A stretch of 64,000 nucleotides of DNA from Kriegella sp963975415 (GTDB lineage Bacteria; Bacteroidota; Bacteroidia; Flavobacteriales; Flavobacteriaceae): contig NZ_CAXBGN010000001.1 of assembly GCF_963975415.1 (NCBI RefSeq), positions 744,001-808,000 on the forward strand. Reading direction: 5' to 3'. Within the stretch, counting starts at the first letter, position 1. Each line of letters opens with the position of its first letter. The notes under the pieces are model-generated. The model saw only the letters and a program-made list of their open reading frames with translations. It ran no database searches and had not been told where the DNA came from. Positions 18,256-27,687 of the stretch are shown here, one piece after another. The translations under genes were made by a program, and so were the position numbers.

Positions 18256-19026
18256 TTACTCAGGAGCCCCTAGGTAAGGGAAATTATCACTTGGAGTTGC
18301 AGTAAAGGCAACACCATCTGAAGTTAGACGCGGCAACATACCGCCATTACCATCATCTTGCCCACTAAAACGGTCACCTTCCATACCTCCGAAAAGAAGT
18401 ATTAACGAAACATCGATGACATCATCTTGTAACGTTCTACCTGTTAACCCGATCTCATCACCGTCTGGCACGAGTATTCTTCCATCATTGTCAAAATCAG
18501 TACCTGGATTAAAGTAGGTAGTTGGATGGTTGGGAGCTACCTCTAAAACATCGGCAGCCAAATAACCTGTCAACGCCGTTATGTCTAAACCTAAAATATT
18601 GGTTTCATAGTTGACATCTTCAGGATTGGCACCCAAAAGATTGGCATAAACATCATGGTAAGCCTCTAACCGTGTTTCGAACCATGGTCTAAAAGCTGCA
18701 GCCATCTCAGCTGGAACCTTTTCATTGTAAGCATCTTTTCTACTAAAACTTTCCGATTCTACATCAGCGATAAACACAGTGCTTATACCTGGTCTACCCA
18801 TAAAATCAGCTTGGGCATAGGTGCCTGAAAAATCGGGCATTACAGCAGTTTCGCAGGGCTCACAAGCTGATCCACCACAATCTATGTCAGTTTCATCACC
18901 ATTCTTAATACCATCAGAGCACGTGGCAATTGCCATTTCTTCACCGACCATATCATCATCACTACACGAAACTAGTACCGTGGCGGCCAAAATTGGCAAG
19001 AATAAAAATTTGTTATATAATTTCAT
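18256..19026 (-). CDS. DUF4331 C-terminal-domain lipoprotein with cysteine-rich insert
   Basis: This protein has 256 residues and a lipoprotein signal ending in LVSC. A cysteine block follows at about 36-58 (CSDGIKNGDETDIDC, then GGSACEPCE), a motif seen in many Bacteroidota and myxobacterial surface proteins. The rest (PEDVNYETNILGLDITALTG, GRILVPDGDEIGLTGRTLQD) resembles the C-terminal portion of DUF4331 proteins. Usual DUF4331 proteins carry both portions in one chain. Here the N-terminal portion is a separate gene 21 bp upstream, so the two products may work as a pair. The function of DUF4331 is unknown. Confidence 0.7.
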   Translation of the reverse strand: MKLYNKFLFLPILAATVLVSCSDDDMVGEEMAIATCSDGIKNGDETDIDCGGSACEPCETAVMPDFSGTYAQADFMGRPGISTVFIADVESESFSRKDAYNEKVPAEMAAAFRPWFETRLEAYHDVYANLLGANPEDVNYETNILGLDITALTGYLAADVLEVAPNHPTTYFNPGTDFDNDGRILVPDGDEIGLTGRTLQDDVIDVSLILLFGGMEGDRFSGQDDGNGGMLPRLTSDGVAFTATPSDNFPYLGAPE

Positions 19027-19047
19027 TTTGTCTTTTTTAAGTTGTTT

Positions 19048-19728
19048 TTATTGTTTAATATTTGTGGTTACCCATGTTTTGTACACAGGCACTCCCAATG
19101 CATTCATTCCTGTTGTTTCACCCAACATACTATTGGGAATTTCAACAACAAGTGACATTGTATTGGCCCCTTCAAAAGTATCTACCGCCTCATCGGCTGC
19201 CTTAAAACCTTCTGGAGCCATGCCCCCGATTACTTGGTTGAACTGACCAAAATCAAAAAAGAAAGGGTCTTGCCGTGGTCCTGCGAAGAGTGCAACTCCA
19301 TCCGTTGTATTTTCAACTATAGCAGTGGTAGCCGATATATCGACTGAGCCTAAAGGAAAATCGACCATTACCTCACCGTTTAATCCTGTTTGAGAAGGTG
19401 CTACAGGCCCGAAGAAATACATTTTCCCATCCCTAGGTATGGCTTGAATGACAAACTCTTCTTCGAGATCATTATTCGTATCGATATTAATTTCTGTTAG
19501 TACATTTTCATCAAAACTGCCATAAGCCAGGTCAGGCATTACATTAGTTTGCAAGTCTACCACGAATACCGTATTGTCAGACCCCTCACTGGGTTCAAAA
19601 GCATAAAAATCGGTAATATCGGCAGTAGTGTTCGTGGTGCCTGGTGCATCAATATGGTCGGCCGCTATTAAAACAACCCCCACAACCGCCAATACAGACA
19701 GCCCTAAATAAATTTTTGTTTTTTTCAT
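19048..19728 (-). CDS. DUF4331 N-terminal-domain secreted protein
   Basis: This protein has 226 residues. A signal peptide (MKKTKIYLGLSVLAVVGVVL) is followed by the start motif of DUF4331 (ADHIDAPGTTNTTADITDFY), then FAGPRQDPFFFDFGQFNQVI and MSLVVEIPNSMLG. The chain stops where the domain would continue, and the C-terminal part is in the next gene. Both parts have their own signals and intact starts, so this looks like a stable split rather than a fresh frameshift. It heads a two-gene unit that ends at the 18213-18234 terminator. Confidence 0.8.
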   Translation of the reverse strand: MKKTKIYLGLSVLAVVGVVLIAADHIDAPGTTNTTADITDFYAFEPSEGSDNTVFVVDLQTNVMPDLAYGSFDENVLTEINIDTNNDLEEEFVIQAIPRDGKMYFFGPVAPSQTGLNGEVMVDFPLGSVDISATTAIVENTTDGVALFAGPRQDPFFFDFGQFNQVIGGMAPEGFKAADEAVDTFEGANTMSLVVEIPNSMLGETTGMNALGVPVYKTWVTTNIKQ

Positions 19729-19995
19729 TTTTCTAAATTTTTAGATTATTATCACCATTACTTACGAGGTTTAAGTCTGAGGGTTTGGTTTTAGATGTTA
19801 ATATTTTGTTAATGACTTAAGTTTGTAAAGTTTTAAGAAGGAAAAAAAGGCAACAAAAGATAGACACTGGCATCACCACCTTTACCAAACTTGATCGTTC
19901 TCCACTTTATATTTGACTAATGAATAAGTTGAAATAGTGTCCTATATAACGATGTCCCATATTTTGTTTTAATTTGGCCTAATAAACCTTCTAAT

Positions 19996-21189
19996 ATGAA
20001 CCCATCATCATCTGGTTGGATCGATAAATTCGGATCTCTAGTAAAAGAGAGAAAAAATCTTTTTTCCGATTTTGACCATCTTTACCAAGAACTTAAGATT
20101 AGTGGATTCATTTACGGCATCAATGTTTCCGGACCCAAATTTATTGTGTCTCCCCACCGACCTTCGGAAGACGAAAATGCAAAGGTCAATTTACTTACGG
20201 CGCTCTACTACACCTATAGCTTTGAATTTAAAGAATCTAGTTTCACAGACTTTCTCGATAGTCTATTTAAGTTCTATAACAGCTTGGAAGTTTCAAAAAT
20301 ATCGTTCCTCAACAAACTACTTACCGGAAAAAAGACTTCGGCACAATTAGAATTGCTGATTGATTCACGTGTATACCTCGAAGATAATATGATCAGTAAA
20401 ACATTCAACAGCATCATAACCAATTCACTTTTATTTATTGATGTATTAACCTTTAAAAGATACCTAAGGGGAGAAACCGATGTAAAAGCATACGCCCAAA
20501 ATCTGGAATTCATTGCCATAAATATCACCTATCACGCCCTTAATTCTAAAGAAAAAAACAGAACTGACGAAAGACTGGCCCAATTGTTCGCTTCGTCATT
20601 GACTTTTATCGATGTCGAACATCAACGTTTTGACGGTTCGTACCGCGAAAAGTTGCTCAATAATTATTCGAAAGCCGAAAATCAATATTTTCTAGATATG
20701 GCCTGTCTCACCGTATGGGAAGACAAGTCTCTAGACTATAAAGAGTCGGAATTTATTTTCGGAATCGGCAGGGACTTAAATATAGAGCGCACCAAAATAT
20801 TGGAATTTCTGGAAGACGTAACTACTTTCTTTTCGTTGAATTCAAAAAAAGTGCCTCATTTAAAAGATAGCAATCTAGCTGTTCAGCTTTACGAAAGTAT
20901 GGCCAAAGTGGTAAACAAACTTATTTTGCGAAACAGCAAACGGCTTCAAAAAGAGCTTTCGGAAAGCAAAGAACTTGTCGCGCTTTTATCGAAATCAACC
21001 CTTCGGGATTTAACTGCGGAGGAGAAAAAGAAAGTACAAAATCAATTGCTCGACATCTTTAAAAGTATTCCTTCCCTGGCCATTTTTATGTTACCTGGAG
21101 GTGCGGTACTGCTACCTATTTTCATCAAATTGATTCCGAAACTTTTACCCTCTTCTTTTGATGAAAATCGCGTTGAAAAGGACGAATAA
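19996..21189 (+). CDS. LETM1-related biofilm-associated protein
   Basis: This protein has 397 residues. The C-terminal 50 residues match the LETM1-like ribosome-binding/membrane motif: LTAEEKKKVQNQLLDIFKSI, then PSLAIFMLPGGAVLLPIFIK, a hydrophobic segment. The N-terminal 330 residues are helical, soluble and without a known domain. Flavobacterial homologues are annotated as LETM1-related biofilm-associated proteins; the mechanism is not established. It stands alone, transcribed away from the DUF4331 unit and toward the LytTR regulator. Confidence 0.82.
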   Translation: MNPSSSGWIDKFGSLVKERKNLFSDFDHLYQELKISGFIYGINVSGPKFIVSPHRPSEDENAKVNLLTALYYTYSFEFKESSFTDFLDSLFKFYNSLEVSKISFLNKLLTGKKTSAQLELLIDSRVYLEDNMISKTFNSIITNSLLFIDVLTFKRYLRGETDVKAYAQNLEFIAINITYHALNSKEKNRTDERLAQLFASSLTFIDVEHQRFDGSYREKLLNNYSKAENQYFLDMACLTVWEDKSLDYKESEFIFGIGRDLNIERTKILEFLEDVTTFFSLNSKKVPHLKDSNLAVQLYESMAKVVNKLILRNSKRLQKELSESKELVALLSKSTLRDLTAEEKKKVQNQLLDIFKSIPSLAIFMLPGGAVLLPIFIKLIPKLLPSSFDENRVEKDE

Positions 21190-21262
21190 TACGATTTTTT
21201 AACAGTATAAGAAAAATCTATTATAGTATTCATATAGCTTTATATCAGAATATTAAACACAT

Positions 21263-22018
21263 TTATTGCAACCATAACTTAAAATCTTGCACCCGCTCCC
21301 TACTCACGATGATTTCCGCCTCAGAAAAGCGATTCAACTTGATCTGAAGTCGTGAATTGGTATATGAAACTATGTCTTTTACATGGTCGACGTTCACAAA
21401 AAATTTCCGGCTTACACGGAAGAATATTTCTGGGGAAAGTTCGGTTTCCAGATTTTCCAAAGTAGTATCGATCAAATAATTTCGACCATCTAAAGTTGCC
21501 GCATACGTCCCCTTATTCTCACTATAAAAACATTCCACATCCGAAGCATTGATAATCTTCAAATGCTGCCCCACCCTTGCGGTAAATCTTTTTTTGTATT
21601 CCCGCTCTAGCGGATTGACCAACAATTTTTTCACCTCCTCAAAATCAAGGGTCAACCTATTGGCCTTTGGCTGTAAAGACCGGTATTTCTCGACCGCTCT
21701 CCCTAAATCTTCGTCATCAATAGGCTTTAACAAATAATCAACACTATTCAACTTAAAAGCCTGTAAAGCATATTCATCATAAGCCGTGGTAAAAATCACA
21801 AAGCTTTGGATATCTACTTTGTCAAAAATCTCAAAGGAAAGCCCATCGGAAAGTTGAATATCTAAAAAAATAAGGTCAGGGTGGGTATTCCGTTCGAACC
21901 AGGCAACTGACTCTTCCACGGAATGTAACATGGCCGAAACTTCGACTCCCATAGCCTGTAAAAGCCTGTTTAAACGTCTTGCCGAAGGCTTTTCATCTTC
22001 TATTATAATTGTTTTCAT
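21263..22018 (-). CDS. LytTR-family response regulator
   Basis: This protein has 251 residues. The receiver domain (about 1-120) has the acidic pair ED near residue 8, the phosphorylation site in HPDLIFLDIQLSDGLSFEIF and lysine in VDYLLKPIDDEDL. The LytTR DNA-binding domain fills about 140-251 (FFRVSRKFFVNVDHVKDIVS). It is the last gene of the unit made of the 2TM-fused kinase and two 2TM proteins, so that kinase is its likely partner. Target genes are unknown; LytTR proteins often bind direct repeats upstream of their own or adjacent genes. Confidence 0.93.
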   Translation of the reverse strand: MKTIIIEDEKPSARRLNRLLQAMGVEVSAMLHSVEESVAWFERNTHPDLIFLDIQLSDGLSFEIFDKVDIQSFVIFTTAYDEYALQAFKLNSVDYLLKPIDDEDLGRAVEKYRSLQPKANRLTLDFEEVKKLLVNPLEREYKKRFTARVGQHLKIINASDVECFYSENKGTYAATLDGRNYLIDTTLENLETELSPEIFFRVSRKFFVNVDHVKDIVSYTNSRLQIKLNRFSEAEIIVSRERVQDFKLWLQ

Positions 22019-22077
22019 TGGCTGGCTTATTTTAGTCTCATTCAGTTTTCATTTGAAAGAGCCGAAACCTCTTTTAT

Positions 22078-22404
22078 CTATTTGAATCTTTCGGCATTCT
22101 TTTTGTCCTCTTCGATATACTTTTGAATTTGGCGTTCTTCCCAATCTTTACCGAAAAAAGGATTAAACGCAAACACTTTTGCCGCATGAAAAGCCAGCCC
22201 TACCCCCCAGAATATGGGCGTAAAAAAATGCCCTATGTCCCAAAAACTACCCCAATCACCTGAAACAGAAGAATATATACCCGCCAAAATAAAGATATTC
22301 ACGGCCAGATACACAAAAAGATGTATATAAAAGCCCTTAATTTCCTCCACTCGCTTCTTAGCCCGTTTAAGTTTTTTACTATAGTTATCTTCCATTATTT
22401 CCAT
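22078..22404 (-). CDS. 2TM-domain protein
   Basis: This protein has 108 residues. It shows the 2TM pattern: a charged start (RAKKRVEEIKGFYIHLFVYL), two membrane helices, then FHAAKVFAFNPFFGKDWEER and a charged tail. Its 5' end overlaps the preceding 2TM gene by 10 bp, so translation is probably coupled. The same domain forms the C-terminus of the kinase two genes upstream. A sensing or kinase-modulating role is inferred; the domain's function is not established. Confidence 0.88.
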   Translation of the reverse strand: MEIMEDNYSKKLKRAKKRVEEIKGFYIHLFVYLAVNIFILAGIYSSVSGDWGSFWDIGHFFTPIFWGVGLAFHAAKVFAFNPFFGKDWEERQIQKYIEEDKKNAERFK

Positions 22405-22724
22405 TGCTTTTGATTTTCATCTTCTTTCATGAATTCTTTTATTTTTCGCTCCTCCCAGTTCCGGCCAAAAAAAGGGTTCAACCTAAAAGCTTTGGCTGCC
22501 TGAAAACAAAGCCCAATACCCCAACCCATGGCCGCCCATAAAAACCAGGGATAACTCCACTGATCGACCCAATAGTTAAGCGCGGCCAAAAAAGAAATAA
22601 ACAAAACATACGATATAAGCCCTGAATAGAAGCGCTTTATGGCAGTTACGCGCTCTTTTGCACGCATATATTTATTTTCGCTGCTGAAATTTTCCATTGT
22701 TTTAATTTTAATTGGTTTACTCAA
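22395..22724 (-). CDS. 2TM-domain protein
   Basis: This 109-residue paralogue of the next gene carries MRAKERVTAIKRFYSGLISY, two membrane helices, then FQAAKAFRLNPFFGRNWEER. The likely true start is the internal ATG at residue 10 (MENFSSENKY), since the extra N-terminal residues lack counterparts in the neighbour. It overlaps the following gene by 10 bp and follows the kinase gene by about 105 bp. Confidence 0.86.
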   Translation of the reverse strand: MSKPIKIKTMENFSSENKYMRAKERVTAIKRFYSGLISYVLFISFLAALNYWVDQWSYPWFLWAAMGWGIGLCFQAAKAFRLNPFFGRNWEERKIKEFMKEDENQKQWK

Positions 22725-22829
22725 ATTTCGTAAGTCTTTTATTGATCCTTAAAAAGATAATACCGAAGTGTCGTTTTAGAAGGATGGGCTGCAAAAAGTC
22801 ACAAAGTTTTTGGCGAACAACATCTAAGA

Positions 22830-24167
22830 TCAGAATTCATCTTTATCCATATACTCCTTAATTTTCCGTTCTTCCCAACTTTTACCCCAAAGCGGATTAT
22901 ACTGAAAGGCCTCGAGTCCGTGCATGATAATGCCAAAGCCCCAACCCACAATGGGAAAAACGACCCACGGAAAGCTAGTCGTTCGATAATTCAAATAGGC
23001 CAAAAAGGGAATGACCAAGCAGTAGGTCATCAGATTGTAATAAAACCCTTTTATACTCTCGACACGTTCTTTCGCTTTTTGATAGCGCTTATCATCAATA
23101 AATGCCCGCTGTGTTTCCATAACCGATATTTGTTTTATAAGCATGGGCAGCCGCACACTGAATTCCGATGCCGTTTTATTAATAATTATTTTTCGATCTG
23201 TTAAAATGCCGTACCGTTCTTGAATGTTTCGCAGACCAACACCACTTCCTTTTTTAACCACCAATTTCTCCTGAAGGTTATTACTTATGACCAGCACTCC
23301 TTCCTCTTCACAAACCACTATACGCAGTGGACGATCCGCGGTCACCACATTATGTTTCACCGCATTTTCAAGCAACAATTGCAAAGATAGTGGCACTATC
23401 TTCACATCAGGATCAGAGCTTCGCTCTGGAATATCAAATACGATACTCTCTTCAAAGCGCATTTTTAAAAGTTTGATATAAGTTCGGGCGAATTCCAATT
23501 CCTCATCAACAGTTATCAGGTCTTTATTCTTTTGTTCCAATACATAGCGATAAACCTTTGATAATGATGTAGTAAAGCGTTGTGCCTGCGCAGGATCCTC
23601 GTCAATCAAACTTGTCAAGACATTCAAACTATTGAACAAAAAATGGGGGTCCAATTGATTCTTGAGGGCATCGAATTTGGCCGAAGCGGTACCAGCTATG
23701 ATTTTTTGCTCCTTAACCTTGGTTTCCTGCCAGTATTTATAATAGTAGAAAGCATAAAAAACACCTACGACAACCATAGCTATTATCAATGAAATATAGT
23801 AGTCGCCCGGGCTTTCATTTTTCAAGAACTCTATAGGCGGAATCTGACGAATACCAACCCCAACAACCATTCGCGATACAAATATCGCCACGATCGATGC
23901 GCCGAAATTACCTAAAACGCCTATTAACAAACGTTTCAAGGAACTCATATCATCGCCGAAAAGCACATTGAAATATCTCCAGGTATAAATATTTGAAAAA
24001 TAGATGATTATTGAAAAAATCATGTTTTCATAATACTCCCTCCACAATATCTGAAAGTTAACGCCCCCATCGAATTCCCCCATAAAATATAAGATTACCA
24101 GTATGACCATACCGATAAGCGTTCCTACCAAAAGCGCATTTCCTAAATCTTTACCAAACCTCCGCAT
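22830..24167 (-). CDS. LytS-type histidine kinase fused to a C-terminal 2TM domain
   Basis: This protein has 445 residues. Membrane helices fill about 10-150. The His_kinase domain follows (FDALKNQLDPHFLFNSLNVL, with the phosphoacceptor histidine in DPHFLFN), then the ATPase part (LQLLLENAVKHN, KGSGVGLRNIQERYG). From about residue 365 a 2TM domain is appended (AKERVESIKGFYYNLMTYCL to FQYNPLWGKSWEERKIKEYM), closely like the two stand-alone 2TM proteins that follow. The fusion is strong evidence that the 2TM domain works with this kinase. It begins a four-gene unit ending in the LytTR regulator. Confidence 0.92.
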   Translation of the reverse strand: MRRFGKDLGNALLVGTLIGMVILVILYFMGEFDGGVNFQILWREYYENMIFSIIIYFSNIYTWRYFNVLFGDDMSSLKRLLIGVLGNFGASIVAIFVSRMVVGVGIRQIPPIEFLKNESPGDYYISLIIAMVVVGVFYAFYYYKYWQETKVKEQKIIAGTASAKFDALKNQLDPHFLFNSLNVLTSLIDEDPAQAQRFTTSLSKVYRYVLEQKNKDLITVDEELEFARTYIKLLKMRFEESIVFDIPERSSDPDVKIVPLSLQLLLENAVKHNVVTADRPLRIVVCEEEGVLVISNNLQEKLVVKKGSGVGLRNIQERYGILTDRKIIINKTASEFSVRLPMLIKQISVMETQRAFIDDKRYQKAKERVESIKGFYYNLMTYCLVIPFLAYLNYRTTSFPWVVFPIVGWGFGIIMHGLEAFQYNPLWGKSWEERKIKEYMDKDEF

Positions 24168-24459
24168 TCACAGTTTCTTTACCAATTGCATAGCCATTTC
24201 CCCTAACTATAGCTTTCGTTTAAAATTAACAAAAAGTTTATCCGACTTTTTTATCACTACCAAGATAACACAATCAAATAGGTTTAATATTTGCAACCTC
24301 AAAACCCAGGGCCAAATGTAATAAGGCCACTTGGTTTCAAAAATACCGAAGCTCCCAATTGTCGTTTTTCACAACTGGACTGTAAAAATCACAACCTGTA
24401 ACAATCATTCTGGGCCGGCCCAATTAAATTAACATTAAAAATTAACCTAATTTTACCGT

Positions 24460-26013
24460 ATGATCAGAAACCTACAGATACGATTATCACTTGAAGAAGA
24501 AGCTCAAGAAGGGGCTCTTAAAAAAAAGACATCCAACTATTTAGGCGTTTCCCAGAATACCATTCGATTAAAGGTATTGCGTAAGTCGATCGATGCCCGA
24601 AAACCGGCTATCATATTCAATTACAAATTGGCTGTTTATTCAAACGAAGACTACCCAAAAAAGACAACATACGCTTTTGAGTACCAAGATGTATCAAACG
24701 CAAAACCTATACATATTGTTGGTTTCGGACCGGCAGGCATGTGGGCAGCCTTGCGGTGTTTAGAACTGGGGTTCAAACCTATTGTACTGGAACGTGGCAA
24801 AAATGTACAGGAGCGGCGCCGAGACTTAAAAGCCATCAATCAAGACCACAAAGTAAATGAAGATAGTAATTATTGTTTTGGAGAAGGTGGCGCAGGCACC
24901 TATTCCGACGGAAAGCTCTACACCCGTAGCCTAAAACGCGGCAATGTACGTCGCATTTTTGAGAGTCTGGTACATCACGGTGCTACCGAACAAATTCTAA
25001 TCGATGCACACCCGCACATCGGCACCAATAAACTGCCCAAGATAGTACAAGGCATACGTGAAACCATTCAAAGATATGGTGGAGAAGTTCATTTCAATGT
25101 TAAAGTAACAGATTTTATAATCAATGATAATAAATTGAAATCCATCATTTTAAACAATAAAGATGAAATGGATGTTCAGCGTGTCATTTTGGCCACAGGG
25201 CACTCGGCCCGTGATATCTTTTATCTTTTAGAGTCAAAGAAAATAGCGCTAAAGGCGAAGTCTTTTGCTATGGGGGTAAGGGTCGAACACCCGCAGCATA
25301 TTATCGATTCAATTCAATACCATTGCGATGGCGTGCGCAACGAAACACTTCCGGCAGCTTCCTACAGCCTCGTGCATCAAGTCAAGAACCGTGGCGTATA
25401 TTCTTTTTGCATGTGTCCTGGCGGGTTTATCGTCCCCGCTGCCACGGCACCGGGTGAAGTTGTGGTCAACGGTATGTCTCCTTCCAAAAGAAACAACCAG
25501 TTTGCCAATTCGGGAATTGTTGTAGAGATCAATGTAGATGAAGATATTCCCAAATATGATAAGTTTGGTGCTTTGAAAGGGTTGGAATATCAAAAAAACC
25601 TAGAGCGTTTGGCATTTACCTCGGGGGGTCGAACACAAACCGCCCCGGCACAGCGTTTAACTGATTTTGTGGAAGGAAACCTTTCCCCCAACCTGAATTC
25701 GACCTCTTACCAACCGGGATTGCAATCGGCGCCCCTTCATTCGCTCTTACCCAAATTGATCGGAAGCCGGCTGCGACAAGGTTTAGATGCCTTTGGAAAA
25801 AAAATGCACGGTTACTATACTTCGGAAGCCAATATAGTCGGAGTTGAGTCACGCACCTCGTCTCCCGTAACCATACCTAGAAATGATAATTTAGAGCATC
25901 CTGAAATCAAGGGGCTGTTCCCTTGTGGCGAAGGTGGCGGTTACGCTGGAGGTATTGTTTCGGCAGCCATGGATGGTGAAAGATGCGCCGAAGCGGCTGT
26001 AGTTGGCCTTTAA
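24460..26013 (+). CDS. FAD-dependent oxidoreductase (COG2509-like)
   Basis: This protein has 517 residues. The N-terminal 70 residues form the small domain typical of this family (LGVSQNTIRLKVLRKSIDAR). The FAD-binding Rossmann motif is GFGPAGMWAALRCLELGFKP. Further blocks are FGEGGAGTYSDGKLYTRSLK, RVILATGHSARDIFYLLESK, the cysteine-containing VYSFCMCPGGFIVPAATAPG and FPCGEGGGYAGGIVSAAMDG. The family is widespread and thought to be a dehydrogenase, but substrate and role are not known. No signal peptide, so it is cytoplasmic. It is followed by a helicase gene with its own promoter-like site. Confidence 0.88.
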   Translation: MIRNLQIRLSLEEEAQEGALKKKTSNYLGVSQNTIRLKVLRKSIDARKPAIIFNYKLAVYSNEDYPKKTTYAFEYQDVSNAKPIHIVGFGPAGMWAALRCLELGFKPIVLERGKNVQERRRDLKAINQDHKVNEDSNYCFGEGGAGTYSDGKLYTRSLKRGNVRRIFESLVHHGATEQILIDAHPHIGTNKLPKIVQGIRETIQRYGGEVHFNVKVTDFIINDNKLKSIILNNKDEMDVQRVILATGHSARDIFYLLESKKIALKAKSFAMGVRVEHPQHIIDSIQYHCDGVRNETLPAASYSLVHQVKNRGVYSFCMCPGGFIVPAATAPGEVVVNGMSPSKRNNQFANSGIVVEINVDEDIPKYDKFGALKGLEYQKNLERLAFTSGGRTQTAPAQRLTDFVEGNLSPNLNSTSYQPGLQSAPLHSLLPKLIGSRLRQGLDAFGKKMHGYYTSEANIVGVESRTSSPVTIPRNDNLEHPEIKGLFPCGEGGGYAGGIVSAAMDGERCAEAAVVGL

Positions 26014-26090
26014 CCCCATAGCACAATTCGTTGTAGAGGAGCTAAACCCGTGCATTTAGGCACATTTCACGGTTATCCAAACTTTAACCG

Positions 26091-26099
26091 TATCTTCGC
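26091..26099 (+). promoter_or_regulatory. Promoter-like box before the helicase gene
   Basis: TATCTTCGC resembles the flavobacterial TAnnTTTG-type -7 element and lies about 18 bp before the helicase start. No clear -33 TTTG partner is visible, so confidence is limited. Confidence 0.35.
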
Positions 26100-26117
26100 G
26101 GCTTATTTTATTTATAC

Positions 26118-27410
26118 ATGACATTTAAAGACCTAGAATTAGCAGCACCCATATTGAAAGCCGTTGAAGCGGAAGGGTATACCAACCCCACCCCGATTCA
26201 AGCACAAGCCATTCCCATTCTTTTAAGAGGAAAAGATCTTTTGGGCGTTGCTCAAACAGGCACTGGAAAAACCGCTGCTTTTGGTATTCCCATCCTCCAC
26301 CATTTGTACACCGCAAAAAACGGTAGCCAAGGCGAAAGACACATCAAGGCGCTGGTCGTTACTCCTACACGGGAACTGGCCATTCAGATTGGGGAAAGTT
26401 TTACGGCATACGGTAAGTTTACCGGACTTCGAAACACCGTAATTTTTGGAGGTGTCAAACAAGGTAGGCAAGTGCAAGCCCTACGAAACGGCGTCGATAT
26501 TTTAATTGCCACACCAGGACGGTTGTTGGATTTAATGGACCAAGGTTTTATTTCGTTTCGCGATTTAGAGTTTGCCGTATTGGACGAGGCGGATCAAATG
26601 CTCGATATGGGCTTTATTCACGATATCAAGAAAATCATTGCCAAATTACCCCCCAAGCGTCAATCACTCTTCTTTTCGGCCACCATGCCCAACGATATTG
26701 TAACTCTTTCGAAAAAATTGCTGGGAGACTTTGAAAGAGTAACCATAAAACCCGAACAGGCCACAGCGGAAAAGGTAGAACAGGGTGTTTTCTTCGTCAG
26801 CAAAAAGAACAAACCGAAACTTCTGGTGCATCTGCTTCAGGAAAAACCCAACGATTCGGTACTCGTATTTTCAAGAACCAAGCACGGAGCAAACAAAATC
26901 GTAAAAAAATTAGACCAATCCGGTATTCGGTCCGCAGCTATTCATGGCAACAAATCGCAAACCGCAAGACAAAAGGCGTTGGGCGCTTTTAAAGAAGGAA
27001 AATTAAAAGTATTGATTGCCACTGATATTGCCGCTCGTGGTATTGATGTCGAAGAGCTATCCCTGGTCATCAACTACGACCTGCCCAATGTTTCCGAGAC
27101 TTATGTGCATCGAATCGGTAGAACAGGTCGCGCCAGCGCCAGCGGTATTGCTTTATCTTTCTGCGACAAGGAAGAAAGACCATATCTACGCGACATCGAA
27201 AAACTGATCAAGCAAGCGGTTCCCCGTATGCCAGAGCATCAATTTGTTGATGATGACACCGAGGAAAACAATACCCTACAACAACCTCGAAGACCTCATA
27301 ACCCGAACCGATCACGAAATCGGAACAAGAACAGTTCTGGAAACCCAAACTATAAAGGCGGAAACAATCGCAACAGAAACAACCGCAATAAATCTAGAGG
27401 CAGGGATTAA
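26118..27410 (+). CDS. DEAD-box RNA helicase, RhlE-like
   Basis: This protein has 430 residues. The Q motif (TPIQAQAIPI), motif I (AQTGTGKT), PTRELA, DEAD in VLDEADQMLDMG, SAT, and HRIGRTGR are all present, so it is an active RecA-type helicase. The C-terminal 60 residues are low-complexity and rich in Asn, Arg and Gly (PHNPNRSRNRNKNSSGNPNY), an RNA-binding tail common in flavobacterial RhlE proteins. It probably remodels rRNA or mRNA, often in the cold. The stop codon lies in the loop of an intrinsic terminator. Confidence 0.93.
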   Translation: MTFKDLELAAPILKAVEAEGYTNPTPIQAQAIPILLRGKDLLGVAQTGTGKTAAFGIPILHHLYTAKNGSQGERHIKALVVTPTRELAIQIGESFTAYGKFTGLRNTVIFGGVKQGRQVQALRNGVDILIATPGRLLDLMDQGFISFRDLEFAVLDEADQMLDMGFIHDIKKIIAKLPPKRQSLFFSATMPNDIVTLSKKLLGDFERVTIKPEQATAEKVEQGVFFVSKKNKPKLLVHLLQEKPNDSVLVFSRTKHGANKIVKKLDQSGIRSAAIHGNKSQTARQKALGAFKEGKLKVLIATDIAARGIDVEELSLVINYDLPNVSETYVHRIGRTGRASASGIALSFCDKEERPYLRDIEKLIKQAVPRMPEHQFVDDDTEENNTLQQPRRPHNPNRSRNRNKNSSGNPNYKGGNNRNRNNRNKSRGRD

Positions 27411-27422
27411 ATCCCTGCTTTT
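27400..27422 (+). terminator. Intrinsic terminator with the helicase stop codon as its loop
   Basis: Arms GCAGGGAT (27400-27407) and ATCCCTGC (27411-27418) pair perfectly around a 3-base loop, TAA, which is the stop codon of the helicase. A T-run follows. The last codons are therefore part of the terminator stem. Confidence 0.8.
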
Positions 27423-27687
27423 AAAAACAGTGCCCGCCTCCTGCCCTGACTATCACATTGACTATCCGATAACGGTCTCAGTATTTCCTTTCGACAGCTC
27501 TCAACCGAACCGCTCTTACCCCTTTTCACTTTATCGGCCGTAAGTTCAATTTACGATTAAGACGTTTCACTTGCCAATTTGTCCACTTCACTCAAAGACT
27601 TCTTCTTTCACCCCTATGTTGCTCTACATTTGTGCTCGTAATCAGGAACAATTCTAGATTACCAACATAACCTAAAAATATACAATA

